From: Bacteroidota bacterium
Lineage (GTDB): Bacteria; Bacteroidota; Bacteroidia; Chitinophagales; Saprospiraceae
Assembly (NCBI GenBank): GCA_018969455.1
Contig: JAGWYI010000190.1
Coordinates: 1 to 7,613 of the forward strand
Length of the DNA: 7,613 nt
Direction: 5' to 3'
In this document: piece by piece, positions 1 to 6,570 of the stretch
Layout: each line of letters starts with the position of its first letter
How positions within the stretch are numbered: the stretch's first letter is position 1
Position numbers and translations under genes: made by a program
Notes under the pieces: model-generated
The model's database searches: none
What the model was told of the DNA's origin: nothing
The model's input: only the letters and a program-made list of their open reading frames with translations

Positions 1-441
1 CGTGCCGTAAATAAACCACTGATTGGCACTTTGATTTCTGAGCAACCAACTCAGCGGATCAAAAACGGCCGCGAGTCCCCGATTGGGTGTACCCACGCCC
101 AAACAGGCTGGAAACCAATATAAACAAACATAAAAAGCCGTAAAAAGGACGCCCACAATCCATCCCCATATCCCCCGATTGCTCAGGCTTCTGAACCATA
201 CCCCGTTGTTTTTAATGCCTGCCGGGTGCTTAACATATTCTTCCCGGATAAAAAGGGCGGTGCCTGCACTCAGGAAAGAGACTGTCAACAAAAAAATGGC
301 TCCCGGGGCAATGGCTTCATTGGTGCTCCACACAATCAGCAACAGGAGTAAACCCAGGCCGACAAGTGCCAAAGCGATTTTTTGCAGAGGGGTGGTATGC
401 AAGGGATTGGGGTTGGAAATAGATAAGCTTGGGTTATTCAT
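1..441 (-). CDS. 4Fe-4S binding membrane protein, NapH/polyferredoxin-like (5' part, runs off the window)
   Basis: The frame is open from an ATG at 441 to the first base of the window: 147 codons, with the C-terminal part missing. Three hydrophobic helices are visible, at residues about 21-38, 46-65 and 91-110. The stretch GVWFRSLSNRG (80-90) before the third helix, and the later FDPLS (128-132) and QWFIYGT (141-147), match my memory of a Bacteroidota family annotated as FeS-binding membrane protein, whose later part carries Cys clusters for 4Fe-4S centres. Those Cys motifs are outside the window, so the iron-sulfur assignment rests on family resemblance only. The ATG overlaps the TGA of the upstream flavoprotein gene (ATGA, 438-441), so the two are co-transcribed and probably translationally coupled. 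The likely role is membrane electron transfer that accepts electrons from the flavoprotein partner; this is inferred from context. Confidence 0.72.
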   Translation of the reverse strand, partial: MNNPSLSISNPNPLHTTPLQKIALALVGLGLLLLLIVWSTNEAIAPGAIFLLTVSFLSAGTALFIREEYVKHPAGIKNNGVWFRSLSNRGIWGWIVGVLFTAFYVCLYWFPACLGVGTPNRGLAAVFDPLSWLLRNQSANQWFIYGT

Positions 442-1784
442 CGATTCAAAAAGTGAAGAACGGCACGGAGGCCGCGTTTTTGTTTCAATTGGATGTTTTT
501 GTGGTGTTGCCGGTTGTACAAATCCACCAGTTCCGATTCATATTGTGGGGAGAACTCGGGGTCGAAATTGGCCAGTCCCAAGTTTTGTAAAACCGTTTCA
601 ATAGGACTTCCCTGTTCTATCCAGCGCAGGCACACCTCCTGGCGGTATCGAATGCCCATGAGGTTGAAGCCCAACACGGCGCCGCCAGACCGTAGGTAGT
701 TGATTCGGATGCTTTTTTTGCCGGAGGGGTGTTCCCAGTACAGGGTTTCCTGGTTTTCAGGCAATTCGGGTCGAATATCGCCATATACCTGGTATTCAAT
801 GTCGAAAAACTTGGCAGAATTAAACCAAATACCGGGCAGGTAAGGTTTGGGATGGTCGCACAAGTTGTACGCGGCGGTTTCGCCCATCATACGTCCGGTA
901 TACCAAACTGCTTCAATGGCTTTTCGCCCGCTGGCGGGGAGGCTTAATTCGACACAATCGCCTGCGGCCCATACGTGGGGTATGTTTGTTTTCAAAAACG
1001 GGTCTACCAGGATGCCCCGGTTAATTTTGAGGGATGTTTCGCGCAGAAAATCCACATTGGGGGATACGCCAGCAGTGATGCCTACAAAGCCGCATGCGAT
1101 AATTTCGCCTCTATGGGTACGCACACCAGCGCATTTTTTGCCTTCCAGGTCGGGCAAAATTTCGGCCAGTTCGGTTTGAAACTGCAATTGAATACCATGT
1201 TCTTCCAAATGTCGTCCTACCATTTGGGCTTCTTCCAGGGGCAAAACGCTGTGCCAATAGGCCTTTTCCCGCACCAAAAAGTGAACGGGTATTCCTCTGG
1301 AGTGAAACATTTCGGCCATTTCCACGCCTATCAGGCCTCCACCAACGATCACGGCACATCGTGCCTGCATGTTTTTACTATGTCGTTCCATAGCTTCCAG
1401 ATCCTTAAGGTGGTACAATCCATGTACCCCATCCAGAAATTGTCCGGGCCATCCAAACAAATTGGGTTTAGAACCCAGGGCAAGCAAAAGTCGGTCGTAT
1501 GGAATCGAATTTCCCAGATTGTCAAAAAGAATGCGCGCTTCAAAATCTATGCGTTCTATCCGGGTTCGGACGCGTTGAATTTGATTTTTGTCCCAAAAAT
1601 GGTTTTCATACGGCTGCATGTCTTCCAGGCGCATATGTCCCATATAACAATACATAAGGGCCGTTCGGCTGAAAAAATAATCACTTTCCTCAGAAATTAC
1701 GGTAATCTGATGGGTGCTCAATTTGCGAATTTGTCGGGCCGCAGTGATTCCGCTGATACCGTTTCCGATGATGACAATATGCAT
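438..1784 (-). CDS. FAD/NAD(P)H-dependent pyridine nucleotide-disulfide-type oxidoreductase
   Basis: A 448-residue flavoprotein of the Pyr_redox_2 superfamily (NirB/rubredoxin reductase/AIF-like branch). The N-terminal FAD-binding Rossmann motif is GNGISG at residues 7-12. The middle NAD(P)-binding motif is GGGLIG at 148-153, followed by E155. The LALGSKP stretch (101-107) is the usual linker strand, and the second FAD motif is WAAGD at 272-276. There is no thioredoxin-reductase CxxC. A single Cys (C46, in SRTALMYCYMG) lies near the site where CoA-disulfide reductases carry their redox Cys, but its surroundings look more like NirB-type enzymes. Residues from about 315 form a C-terminal domain specific to the subfamily. 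The first ATG at 1784 places GxGxxG at the expected distance. The stop overlaps the start of the membrane FeS gene, so this protein probably delivers NAD(P)H electrons to it. The exact substrate is unknown. Confidence 0.9.
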   Translation of the reverse strand: MHIVIIGNGISGITAARQIRKLSTHQITVISEESDYFFSRTALMYCYMGHMRLEDMQPYENHFWDKNQIQRVRTRIERIDFEARILFDNLGNSIPYDRLLLALGSKPNLFGWPGQFLDGVHGLYHLKDLEAMERHSKNMQARCAVIVGGGLIGVEMAEMFHSRGIPVHFLVREKAYWHSVLPLEEAQMVGRHLEEHGIQLQFQTELAEILPDLEGKKCAGVRTHRGEIIACGFVGITAGVSPNVDFLRETSLKINRGILVDPFLKTNIPHVWAAGDCVELSLPASGRKAIEAVWYTGRMMGETAAYNLCDHPKPYLPGIWFNSAKFFDIEYQVYGDIRPELPENQETLYWEHPSGKKSIRINYLRSGGAVLGFNLMGIRYRQEVCLRWIEQGSPIETVLQNLGLANFDPEFSPQYESELVDLYNRQHHKNIQLKQKRGLRAVLHFLNR

Positions 1785-2005
1785 AAGTTGTTAATGCGAG
1801 AGGGTTTTAAATAATTTCCTAAAATTACTTGTTTTTAAACAGATTCCCACACTTCGATGCCAATTCCGGCACATAGTTGTCGGCATAACGACTAAATTTA
1901 CATCCTTTTCTTGAGTATGCGACATTTGTTTTAGATGTTAGGCATATGACTTAAATAGTTTTTCGTTATACCTTGCACAACTTGTCGGGCTTCAATTTTT
2001 AACAT
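1785..2005. promoter_or_regulatory. Divergent intergenic region between oxidoreductase operon and GldN-like gene
   Basis: This 221-bp A/T-rich spacer separates two divergently transcribed genes, so it must hold promoters for both. I looked for the Bacteroidota -7 element TAnnTTTG and found only 7/8 matches: TAATTTTA on the minus strand (1820-1827) and TAGTTTTT on the plus strand (1956-1963). Neither has a TTG at the usual -33 spacing. No Shine-Dalgarno is evident for either gene, as is normal in the phylum. No small ORF or RNA gene is recognised here. Confidence 0.4.
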
Positions 2006-2017
2006 ATGTTCAAAATT
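1994..2017. repeat. 24-bp imperfect palindrome centred on the start codon of the GldN-like gene
   Basis: Two 12-base arms (1994-2005 and 2006-2017) are reverse complements except for one pair (T2000 against C2011). The core AACATATGTT (2001-2010) is a perfect 10-bp palindrome that contains the ATG at 2006. Such a site could be an operator for a dimeric regulator, or in mRNA a hairpin that covers the start codon. It is A/T-rich, so chance cannot be excluded. Confidence 0.4.
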
Positions 2018-3028
2018 TTATTTCCGTTTTTGTTAGGCTGTAGTTGGATGTTGCATGCACAACATCCGAAAGGATTGCAAGACCCTGCTACCGACTGGGC
2101 GGCAATGGTAGATCTCACCTTTCAGGCCGACCCCTTGGCATCACCGGAGTTTTGGCGCAAGGAATCTTCGCTTTCCATTTTGAAACTGAGTGCCGAGCAA
2201 TATGGCATCCGCGATCTGCCCGATTTTTCTTTAAACAGCAAACTATGGCAGGCCGCTCGTTCCGGGCAATGGGAAATGTATGCCGATGCCGAACTAACCC
2301 GCCCACTTGCTTTTGAAGATGCGTTAAAAAAATTTATGCGTCCTGATACCTCCATTACCTTTGATCCGGAGACCTATGAGGAGCGGGTGTCTATCAACCT
2401 TGAATCGAAAAGACTGCCATTTGAGGCGCCGTTGGTACGGGTACGCCAATTGCTTACCTATCACAACACTACGGCCTCGTTCAGCATTCAAACCCTGGCA
2501 ATTGCGCCCTGTTGGGAAGATGAACAGCCACCTTACTGGATGAAACTCCCCAATTATTTATCGGTACTGCCTGAGTCGGTGCTGGATGCGCCCGATATTT
2601 CCTGGGGAATCCGCTACACTACGGAGGGCAACAGCCCGACAGAGGATCGGTGGATAGAGTTGAAGAATACCACGGGCCCCTTGTTGCATCGGTTTCTTGA
2701 TCGCATACGGCTTGACACCAGCATTACCTTGTACGATGCAGAAGAAAATGTGGTATCCAATACCAAGCGGCCATGTCTTTTTTCCTGTTTTGATACGATT
2801 CGGCAGTTCGACCCACAAACCTTCAAGGAGCATGTTCAGGTTGTGGAAACGGGCATCGATTTGGAGTTGCTGCATGATTTGCAATTGATTGAAACCTGGT
2901 TTTGGGATAAAAGTCAGAACAACCTGATTATCCGCTTGTGGGCGGTTGCGCCGCGTGTAGCCATGAACCGGCCAGGCGACGAATTGCAGATGCAGGCCCG
3001 TTTTTTCCGCAAATGCGAGGAGGAATAA
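2006..3028 (+). CDS. Exported protein with two tandem GldN-like modules
   Basis: A 340-residue protein with an N-terminal signal peptide, probably cut after A18 (LHA/Q). A weak lipobox (LLGC, 9-12) leaves a lipoprotein as an alternative. The mature protein has two diverged copies of one module. Copy 1 (about 80-170) has MYADAE, FDPETYEERV (119-128) and VRQLL...IQTLAIAPCW (146-170). Copy 2 (about 227-318) has LYDAEE, FDPQTFKEHV (268-277) and LQLIETWFWDK...IIRLWAVAPRV (292-318). The order of elements (degraded YDA start, DPxT acidic stretch, a strand ending in W-x-DK, then a hydrophobic strand ending AP or CP) recalls GldN/PorN, the periplasmic ring component of the type IX secretion/gliding machinery. 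The resemblance is distant and from memory. GldN itself usually has one such module in about 300 residues. Monocistronic; its 3' end converges on the channel gene with a 37-bp gap. It may be a GldN paralogue with an envelope role. Confidence 0.6.
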   Translation: MFKILFPFLLGCSWMLHAQHPKGLQDPATDWAAMVDLTFQADPLASPEFWRKESSLSILKLSAEQYGIRDLPDFSLNSKLWQAARSGQWEMYADAELTRPLAFEDALKKFMRPDTSITFDPETYEERVSINLESKRLPFEAPLVRVRQLLTYHNTTASFSIQTLAIAPCWEDEQPPYWMKLPNYLSVLPESVLDAPDISWGIRYTTEGNSPTEDRWIELKNTTGPLLHRFLDRIRLDTSITLYDAEENVVSNTKRPCLFSCFDTIRQFDPQTFKEHVQVVETGIDLELLHDLQLIETWFWDKSQNNLIIRLWAVAPRVAMNRPGDELQMQARFFRKCEEE

Positions 3029-3065
3029 TTGGCGCGCCGGGTAAAATATTATTTGTAAAGACTTC

Positions 3066-4550
3066 TTAACCTTGGGATAAAATTTGGCCAATAAGGCTGG
3101 CGCTGAAAATGGAAAACATAAACCAGCCTAAAAGCCCTTCTGCCACCGCAATATAACGGGCAAATCCGCGGCCATGGCCATAACCCAGGGTGACAAATGC
3201 ATTCATACTATACCCACACGCGTTGAGCCAACAACGCAGGGCGATACCGATCAGTAATATTCGCTGGGCAAAACTCAGCTTCCCCACAGTAAGGCCATAA
3301 AACAAATCCGACCAGTTAAATGGTAAAGGTTCCAGCGGGAAGAGCAGATAAATAAAGCCAAACAGCGCAATGATGATCAACGACATAAACAATGCCTTGC
3401 CCGGATTGACGCCATAATCGCAAAAAAGGCGCAAAAAGCGGTTGAGTTGCCATTCCGCAAAATCGTTCATCCGGTGGCTTTGGTTCCAGTTCCATCTCGA
3501 TTTTCGGGTGATCAGGTCTTTCATTTCAATGAAACAGGCATCGTAGCTTTCTTCGTCGCCTGTATACTTATAGGCCCTCAACAATTGGTAATACACCTTG
3601 ATAAGGCTGTAAAAATCATCTTCTGATTCTGCGGAAAGCGCGGTGGTTCCGCTGAACACCATTTTGCCTTCTGTTGCGATGGCCAGATGCCCCTGATCAA
3701 ATTGATACCAACGTGCATCGGTGTTTTTTTCGGGCACATCAAAGCCCTGCATGGCTACCTTTTCTGCAAACCGGCATTTAAAAACGTTCAGGCGCTCTTT
3801 TACGCTGCAATCGGTAATGAGTAAATTGCATAAAAATGTGTCGCGTTCAAGGGTAAGATAGTCGAAATACCCAACACCTCCCAAGTGAATAAACGCGGTG
3901 GAATCCAATCCTTGCACAAAGCTGTTTTCCATTCGGATAGAGCCTCCCTTCAAGGCGTTCAGCATCAGGGAATGAATGGTAAAATTGCAGTTTTGGGTAC
4001 TGAAATTCAAACCGCTGCTTTGGTTGCTGAGTCGGAAATCGCCTTCAAAATCGGATTCATTGCAGGTAAAATCATGAACATCTATTTGAGTGCCAAGAAG
4101 CCAGGATGCAAGTTCGCAATGGTCAAATATCAGATTTCCGGCTTTAACTTGGTTCAGGGTCAGGCCATTTTCAAAGCGACACGACTGCAAACGCCAGTTT
4201 CCACTGGTTTCTATGTGTTCGAAAAGAACCGATTGCTTAAAAACCAAACAAGGCCACACACAATTGGGGGCAATTGTTACATTTTCGAAATAAACTTTAC
4301 AGGCAATCTGAAGGGTATCTGACCTGTTAAACGGGCCATTCCAGGTTCCGCGTTTGTTTTGTACATCTGTCCAAAACCGGTTTTCAGGTACATCAGGTAT
4401 GATTTGCGCCGCCCGGAGGATATAAACGGTATCGGTACATTGGTGCATTTCCTGTAACAGTGCCTGCATCGTAACCCGACGCGGCGCAGATGCCTGTTGT
4501 GCCTGTAGCATACCTGGCAAACTGAAAATGAACATCAAAAATAAACGCAT
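3066..4550 (-). CDS. Exported beta-helix (pentapeptide-like) protein with C-terminal K+ channel-like pore
   Basis: A 494-residue protein. Residues 1-18 are a signal peptide (MRLFLMFIFSLPGMLQA/Q). Residues about 82-270 form a right-handed beta-helix: Phe or an equivalent recurs at 104, 126, 147, 168, 190, 211, 239 and 261, a 21-22 residue period, mostly preceded by Cys, Ser or Asn in the same coil position. Residues 310-380 are a helical linker (FYSLIKVYYQLLRAYKYTGDEESYDACFIEMK) of the type that joins pentapeptide domains to ion channels. A transmembrane helix follows at 387-406, a hydrophobic stretch at 431-442, then a pore loop with filter TLGYG at 454-458, and a last helix at 466-489. TLGYG is the K+ channel signature (Ion_trans_2 family), so a cation conductance gated by an extracytoplasmic sensor is likely. 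The Asp that normally follows GYG is replaced by His. The gene is divergent from the PorE-like gene. Ion specificity is not proven. Confidence 0.75.
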   Translation of the reverse strand: MRLFLMFIFSLPGMLQAQQASAPRRVTMQALLQEMHQCTDTVYILRAAQIIPDVPENRFWTDVQNKRGTWNGPFNRSDTLQIACKVYFENVTIAPNCVWPCLVFKQSVLFEHIETSGNWRLQSCRFENGLTLNQVKAGNLIFDHCELASWLLGTQIDVHDFTCNESDFEGDFRLSNQSSGLNFSTQNCNFTIHSLMLNALKGGSIRMENSFVQGLDSTAFIHLGGVGYFDYLTLERDTFLCNLLITDCSVKERLNVFKCRFAEKVAMQGFDVPEKNTDARWYQFDQGHLAIATEGKMVFSGTTALSAESEDDFYSLIKVYYQLLRAYKYTGDEESYDACFIEMKDLITRKSRWNWNQSHRMNDFAEWQLNRFLRLFCDYGVNPGKALFMSLIIIALFGFIYLLFPLEPLPFNWSDLFYGLTVGKLSFAQRILLIGIALRCWLNACGYSMNAFVTLGYGHGRGFARYIAVAEGLLGWFMFSIFSASLIGQILSQG

Positions 4551-4629
4551 GTACAGATATTTGATGCAAATCTAAGGCAGGCTGCAATCTTGCGCGGCTT
4601 GTTTCGTTTTTTTGACAAAAAAATATTCT
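4551..4629. promoter_or_regulatory. Divergent spacer between channel gene and PorE-like gene
   Basis: A 79-bp region between two divergent starts that must drive both genes. Its right end is strongly A/T-rich (4604-4629), as is usual just before a Bacteroidota start codon. For the plus-strand gene only a 7/8 match to TAnnTTTG is seen (GATATTTG, 4556-4563), with no -33 TTG. Confidence 0.4.
4567..4574 (-). promoter_or_regulatory. Possible -7 promoter element of the channel gene
   Basis: On the minus strand these bases read TAGATTTG, an exact match to the Bacteroidota -7 consensus TAnnTTTG, 16 bases upstream of the ATG at 4550. That would leave a leader of only about ten bases. No TTG lies at the usual -33 distance, so this is a half-supported promoter. 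Confidence 0.35.
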
Positions 4630-6564
4630 ATGCGTTGTGTTCTGTTTATCGGTCTTTTGGTGTTCTCTTTTTCATTTGCCTGCCTTGGGCAGCAGTTTTC
4701 TACGGTGAAAACCACCAATGAAAAAGCTTTACGTGCCTACAACGAGGGGCAGCAGGAAGCCGCTCGAGGGCAAAATGCCATTGCTTTAGGGTATTTTGAA
4801 AAAGCGATTAAGGAAGACGCTCAGCTTATAGATGCCTACCTCTCCCTTGCAGATACCTACGATGCGCTTCACAACTACACCAGTGCAAAAAAATATTTTG
4901 TCAAGGCTCTGGAACTCGATACCCTATATGCGCCGCTGGCCTTTTTTCGCCTGGCTCAAGCAGAGTGGGAGCTGAATGAATTTGAGGCAGCCGCAAGTCA
5001 TTTGCGCCGTTACCTTTCCAGCAAAAAAACCTATGCAGAAACGCGCTATAAGGCGGTAAAATTTTTGGCCAGTGCCGAATTTGCGGCTTATGCTACCACG
5101 CATCCGGTGCCTTTTCAGCCAGTATCCCTTGGTCCAGGCGTCAACTCTGCGGAAGATGAGTATTTTCCGGTCATAACAGCGGATGGCGAAACTTTGTTGT
5201 TTACCCGAAACGACCGAAAATTTGTAGGCGATGAAAATTTTTATAGAAGTAAAAAGGTAAATGGCATCTGGCAAAATGCCGAACCCTTGGTGGGGGTAAA
5301 CACCTCCGACAATGAGGGCGCCGAATCCATCAGTCCCGATGGCACCTGGTTGCTTTTTACGGCCTGCAACCGTACGGGCGATGGCTCTCAGGGGAGTTGC
5401 GATCTGTATTGGTCGCAGGAAAAAGGAGGAGTCTGGAGTAAGCCCGTGCCCTTTAGCAGCAGCATCAATTCGAGTACCTGGGACTCTCAACCAAGCATCA
5501 GTGCCGACGGGAAAAGCATTATTTTCAGCAGTCGGCGTCCTGGCGGATTGGGCAGGGAAGATCTGTGGATTACGCACCGAATGCCAAATGGTAAGTGGAC
5601 AAAACCCCGTAATCTGGGTGCGCCGATCAATACACCGGGCGCTGAACTCACACCCTTTTTTCACCCCGACGGTCGTACCTTATACTTTAGCTCAGATAGC
5701 CTGCCTGGAATGGGCCGTATGGATCTTTATATGACCCAACTTCAGGCTGATAGCAGCTGGTCTAAACCTGTAAATCTTGGCTACCCGATCAACACCGGCA
5801 AAGACGAAATTGCACTATTTGTGAGTCTGGACGGCAAAACGGCTTATTTTTCCACGGATCGTCCGGGAGGGCAAAAACTCGATATATACAGTTTTGAGCT
5901 TCCGGAAGCTGTTCGACCGCTGCCGGTTACCTACGCACGCGTGACCGTACGCGACCAAAACGGCCAGCTTTTGGCGGCTAAACTAGACATCCTTGATTTG
6001 AAGTCGGGAAATAACCTGGTCTCGGTTTCAACCCGATCAGATGGTTCGGCTTTAGCTTGTTTGCCTTCGGGTAAAGATTATGCTTTGCGGGTAAGCAAAC
6101 AGGGCTATTTTTTTTATTCAGAAAACTTTAATTTGAATGATACAGCCAGTTTTTTAAAACCGCTGTTGCTTGATGTTCGCATGCAAGCCTTGCCCGACAG
6201 TACGGCCAGCATTCCTGCAAAGGGCCAGCCGGTGGTGTTGCGCAATGTTTTTTTTGCCACCGGATCGGCCGAACTCGCACCTGAATCAACCACCGAATTA
6301 GACTATTTAGCCAAAACATTGATTCAAATGCCGTGGTTGCGGATTCAGATAAATGGACATACCGACCAGGTAGGTTCCGATTCCGACAACATGGTACTTT
6401 CGGAAGCCCGGGCGAAGGCTGTTTACCAATATTTGATTGCCAAAGGGATCGTTGCCGATCGATTGCGGTACAAAGGATTTGGAGAAACCCGTCCATTACC
6501 CGATGCAGCGGATGATGAAGCCGGTCGTGCGCGGAATCGGAGAACGGAATTTGAGGTATGGTAA
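4630..6564 (+). CDS. PorE-like envelope protein: TPR, PD40 propeller, CRD and OmpA peptidoglycan-binding domains
   Basis: A 644-residue exported protein. I chose the ATG at 4630; a TTG at 4612 in frame would add six residues (MTKKYS). The signal peptide is about residues 1-20, ending CLG/Q. TPRs occupy about 34-135. Five PD40 strands of the form (S/A)xDGxxxxF(S/T) lie around 176-410, giving a five-bladed propeller. A carboxypeptidase-regulatory-like domain follows (about 434-520: VTVRDQNGQ through LRVSKQGYF). Last is an OmpA-like domain (about 534-644) with NGHTDQVGS, LSEARA and RARNRRTEF. D579 (of HTD) and R594 (of EARA) are 15 residues apart, as in OmpA proteins that bind diaminopimelate of peptidoglycan. 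This domain order is that of PorE, a type IX secretion protein of Porphyromonas gingivalis. Many Bacteroidota paralogues share it, so the assignment is to the architecture, not to orthology. It likely tethers an outer-membrane complex to the cell wall. The gene ends six bases from the convergent glycosyltransferase. Confidence 0.85.
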   Translation: MRCVLFIGLLVFSFSFACLGQQFSTVKTTNEKALRAYNEGQQEAARGQNAIALGYFEKAIKEDAQLIDAYLSLADTYDALHNYTSAKKYFVKALELDTLYAPLAFFRLAQAEWELNEFEAAASHLRRYLSSKKTYAETRYKAVKFLASAEFAAYATTHPVPFQPVSLGPGVNSAEDEYFPVITADGETLLFTRNDRKFVGDENFYRSKKVNGIWQNAEPLVGVNTSDNEGAESISPDGTWLLFTACNRTGDGSQGSCDLYWSQEKGGVWSKPVPFSSSINSSTWDSQPSISADGKSIIFSSRRPGGLGREDLWITHRMPNGKWTKPRNLGAPINTPGAELTPFFHPDGRTLYFSSDSLPGMGRMDLYMTQLQADSSWSKPVNLGYPINTGKDEIALFVSLDGKTAYFSTDRPGGQKLDIYSFELPEAVRPLPVTYARVTVRDQNGQLLAAKLDILDLKSGNNLVSVSTRSDGSALACLPSGKDYALRVSKQGYFFYSENFNLNDTASFLKPLLLDVRMQALPDSTASIPAKGQPVVLRNVFFATGSAELAPESTTELDYLAKTLIQMPWLRIQINGHTDQVGSDSDNMVLSEARAKAVYQYLIAKGIVADRLRYKGFGETRPLPDAADDEAGRARNRRTEFEVW

Positions 6565-6570
6565 AAACCG

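Noticed and set aside
975..1814. Long plus-strand open frame (279 codons) opposite the oxidoreductase
   Set aside because: It lies almost wholly antisense to a gene with clear FAD and NAD motifs, and its translation shows no domain or signal.
3029..3065. Terminator in the convergent gap between the GldN-like and channel genes
   Set aside because: The only inverted repeats are the 8-bp GGCGCGCC and a loop-less A/T palindrome; neither forms a convincing stem followed by a T-run.
2558..3091. Minus-strand open frame of 177 codons over the GldN-like gene
   Set aside because: Antisense to a protein with a signal peptide and internal repeats; no recognisable features.
4612..4629. TTG at 4612 as the start of the PorE-like gene
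   Set aside because: The in-frame ATG at 4630 directly precedes a complete signal peptide and follows A/T-rich sequence typical of starts; the TTG would only add six residues. It remains possible because it adds two Lys to the signal peptide.
4924..5664. Minus-strand open frame of 246 codons inside the PorE-like gene
   Set aside because: Antisense to well-recognised TPR and PD40 repeats; the translation is low in sense and has no motif.
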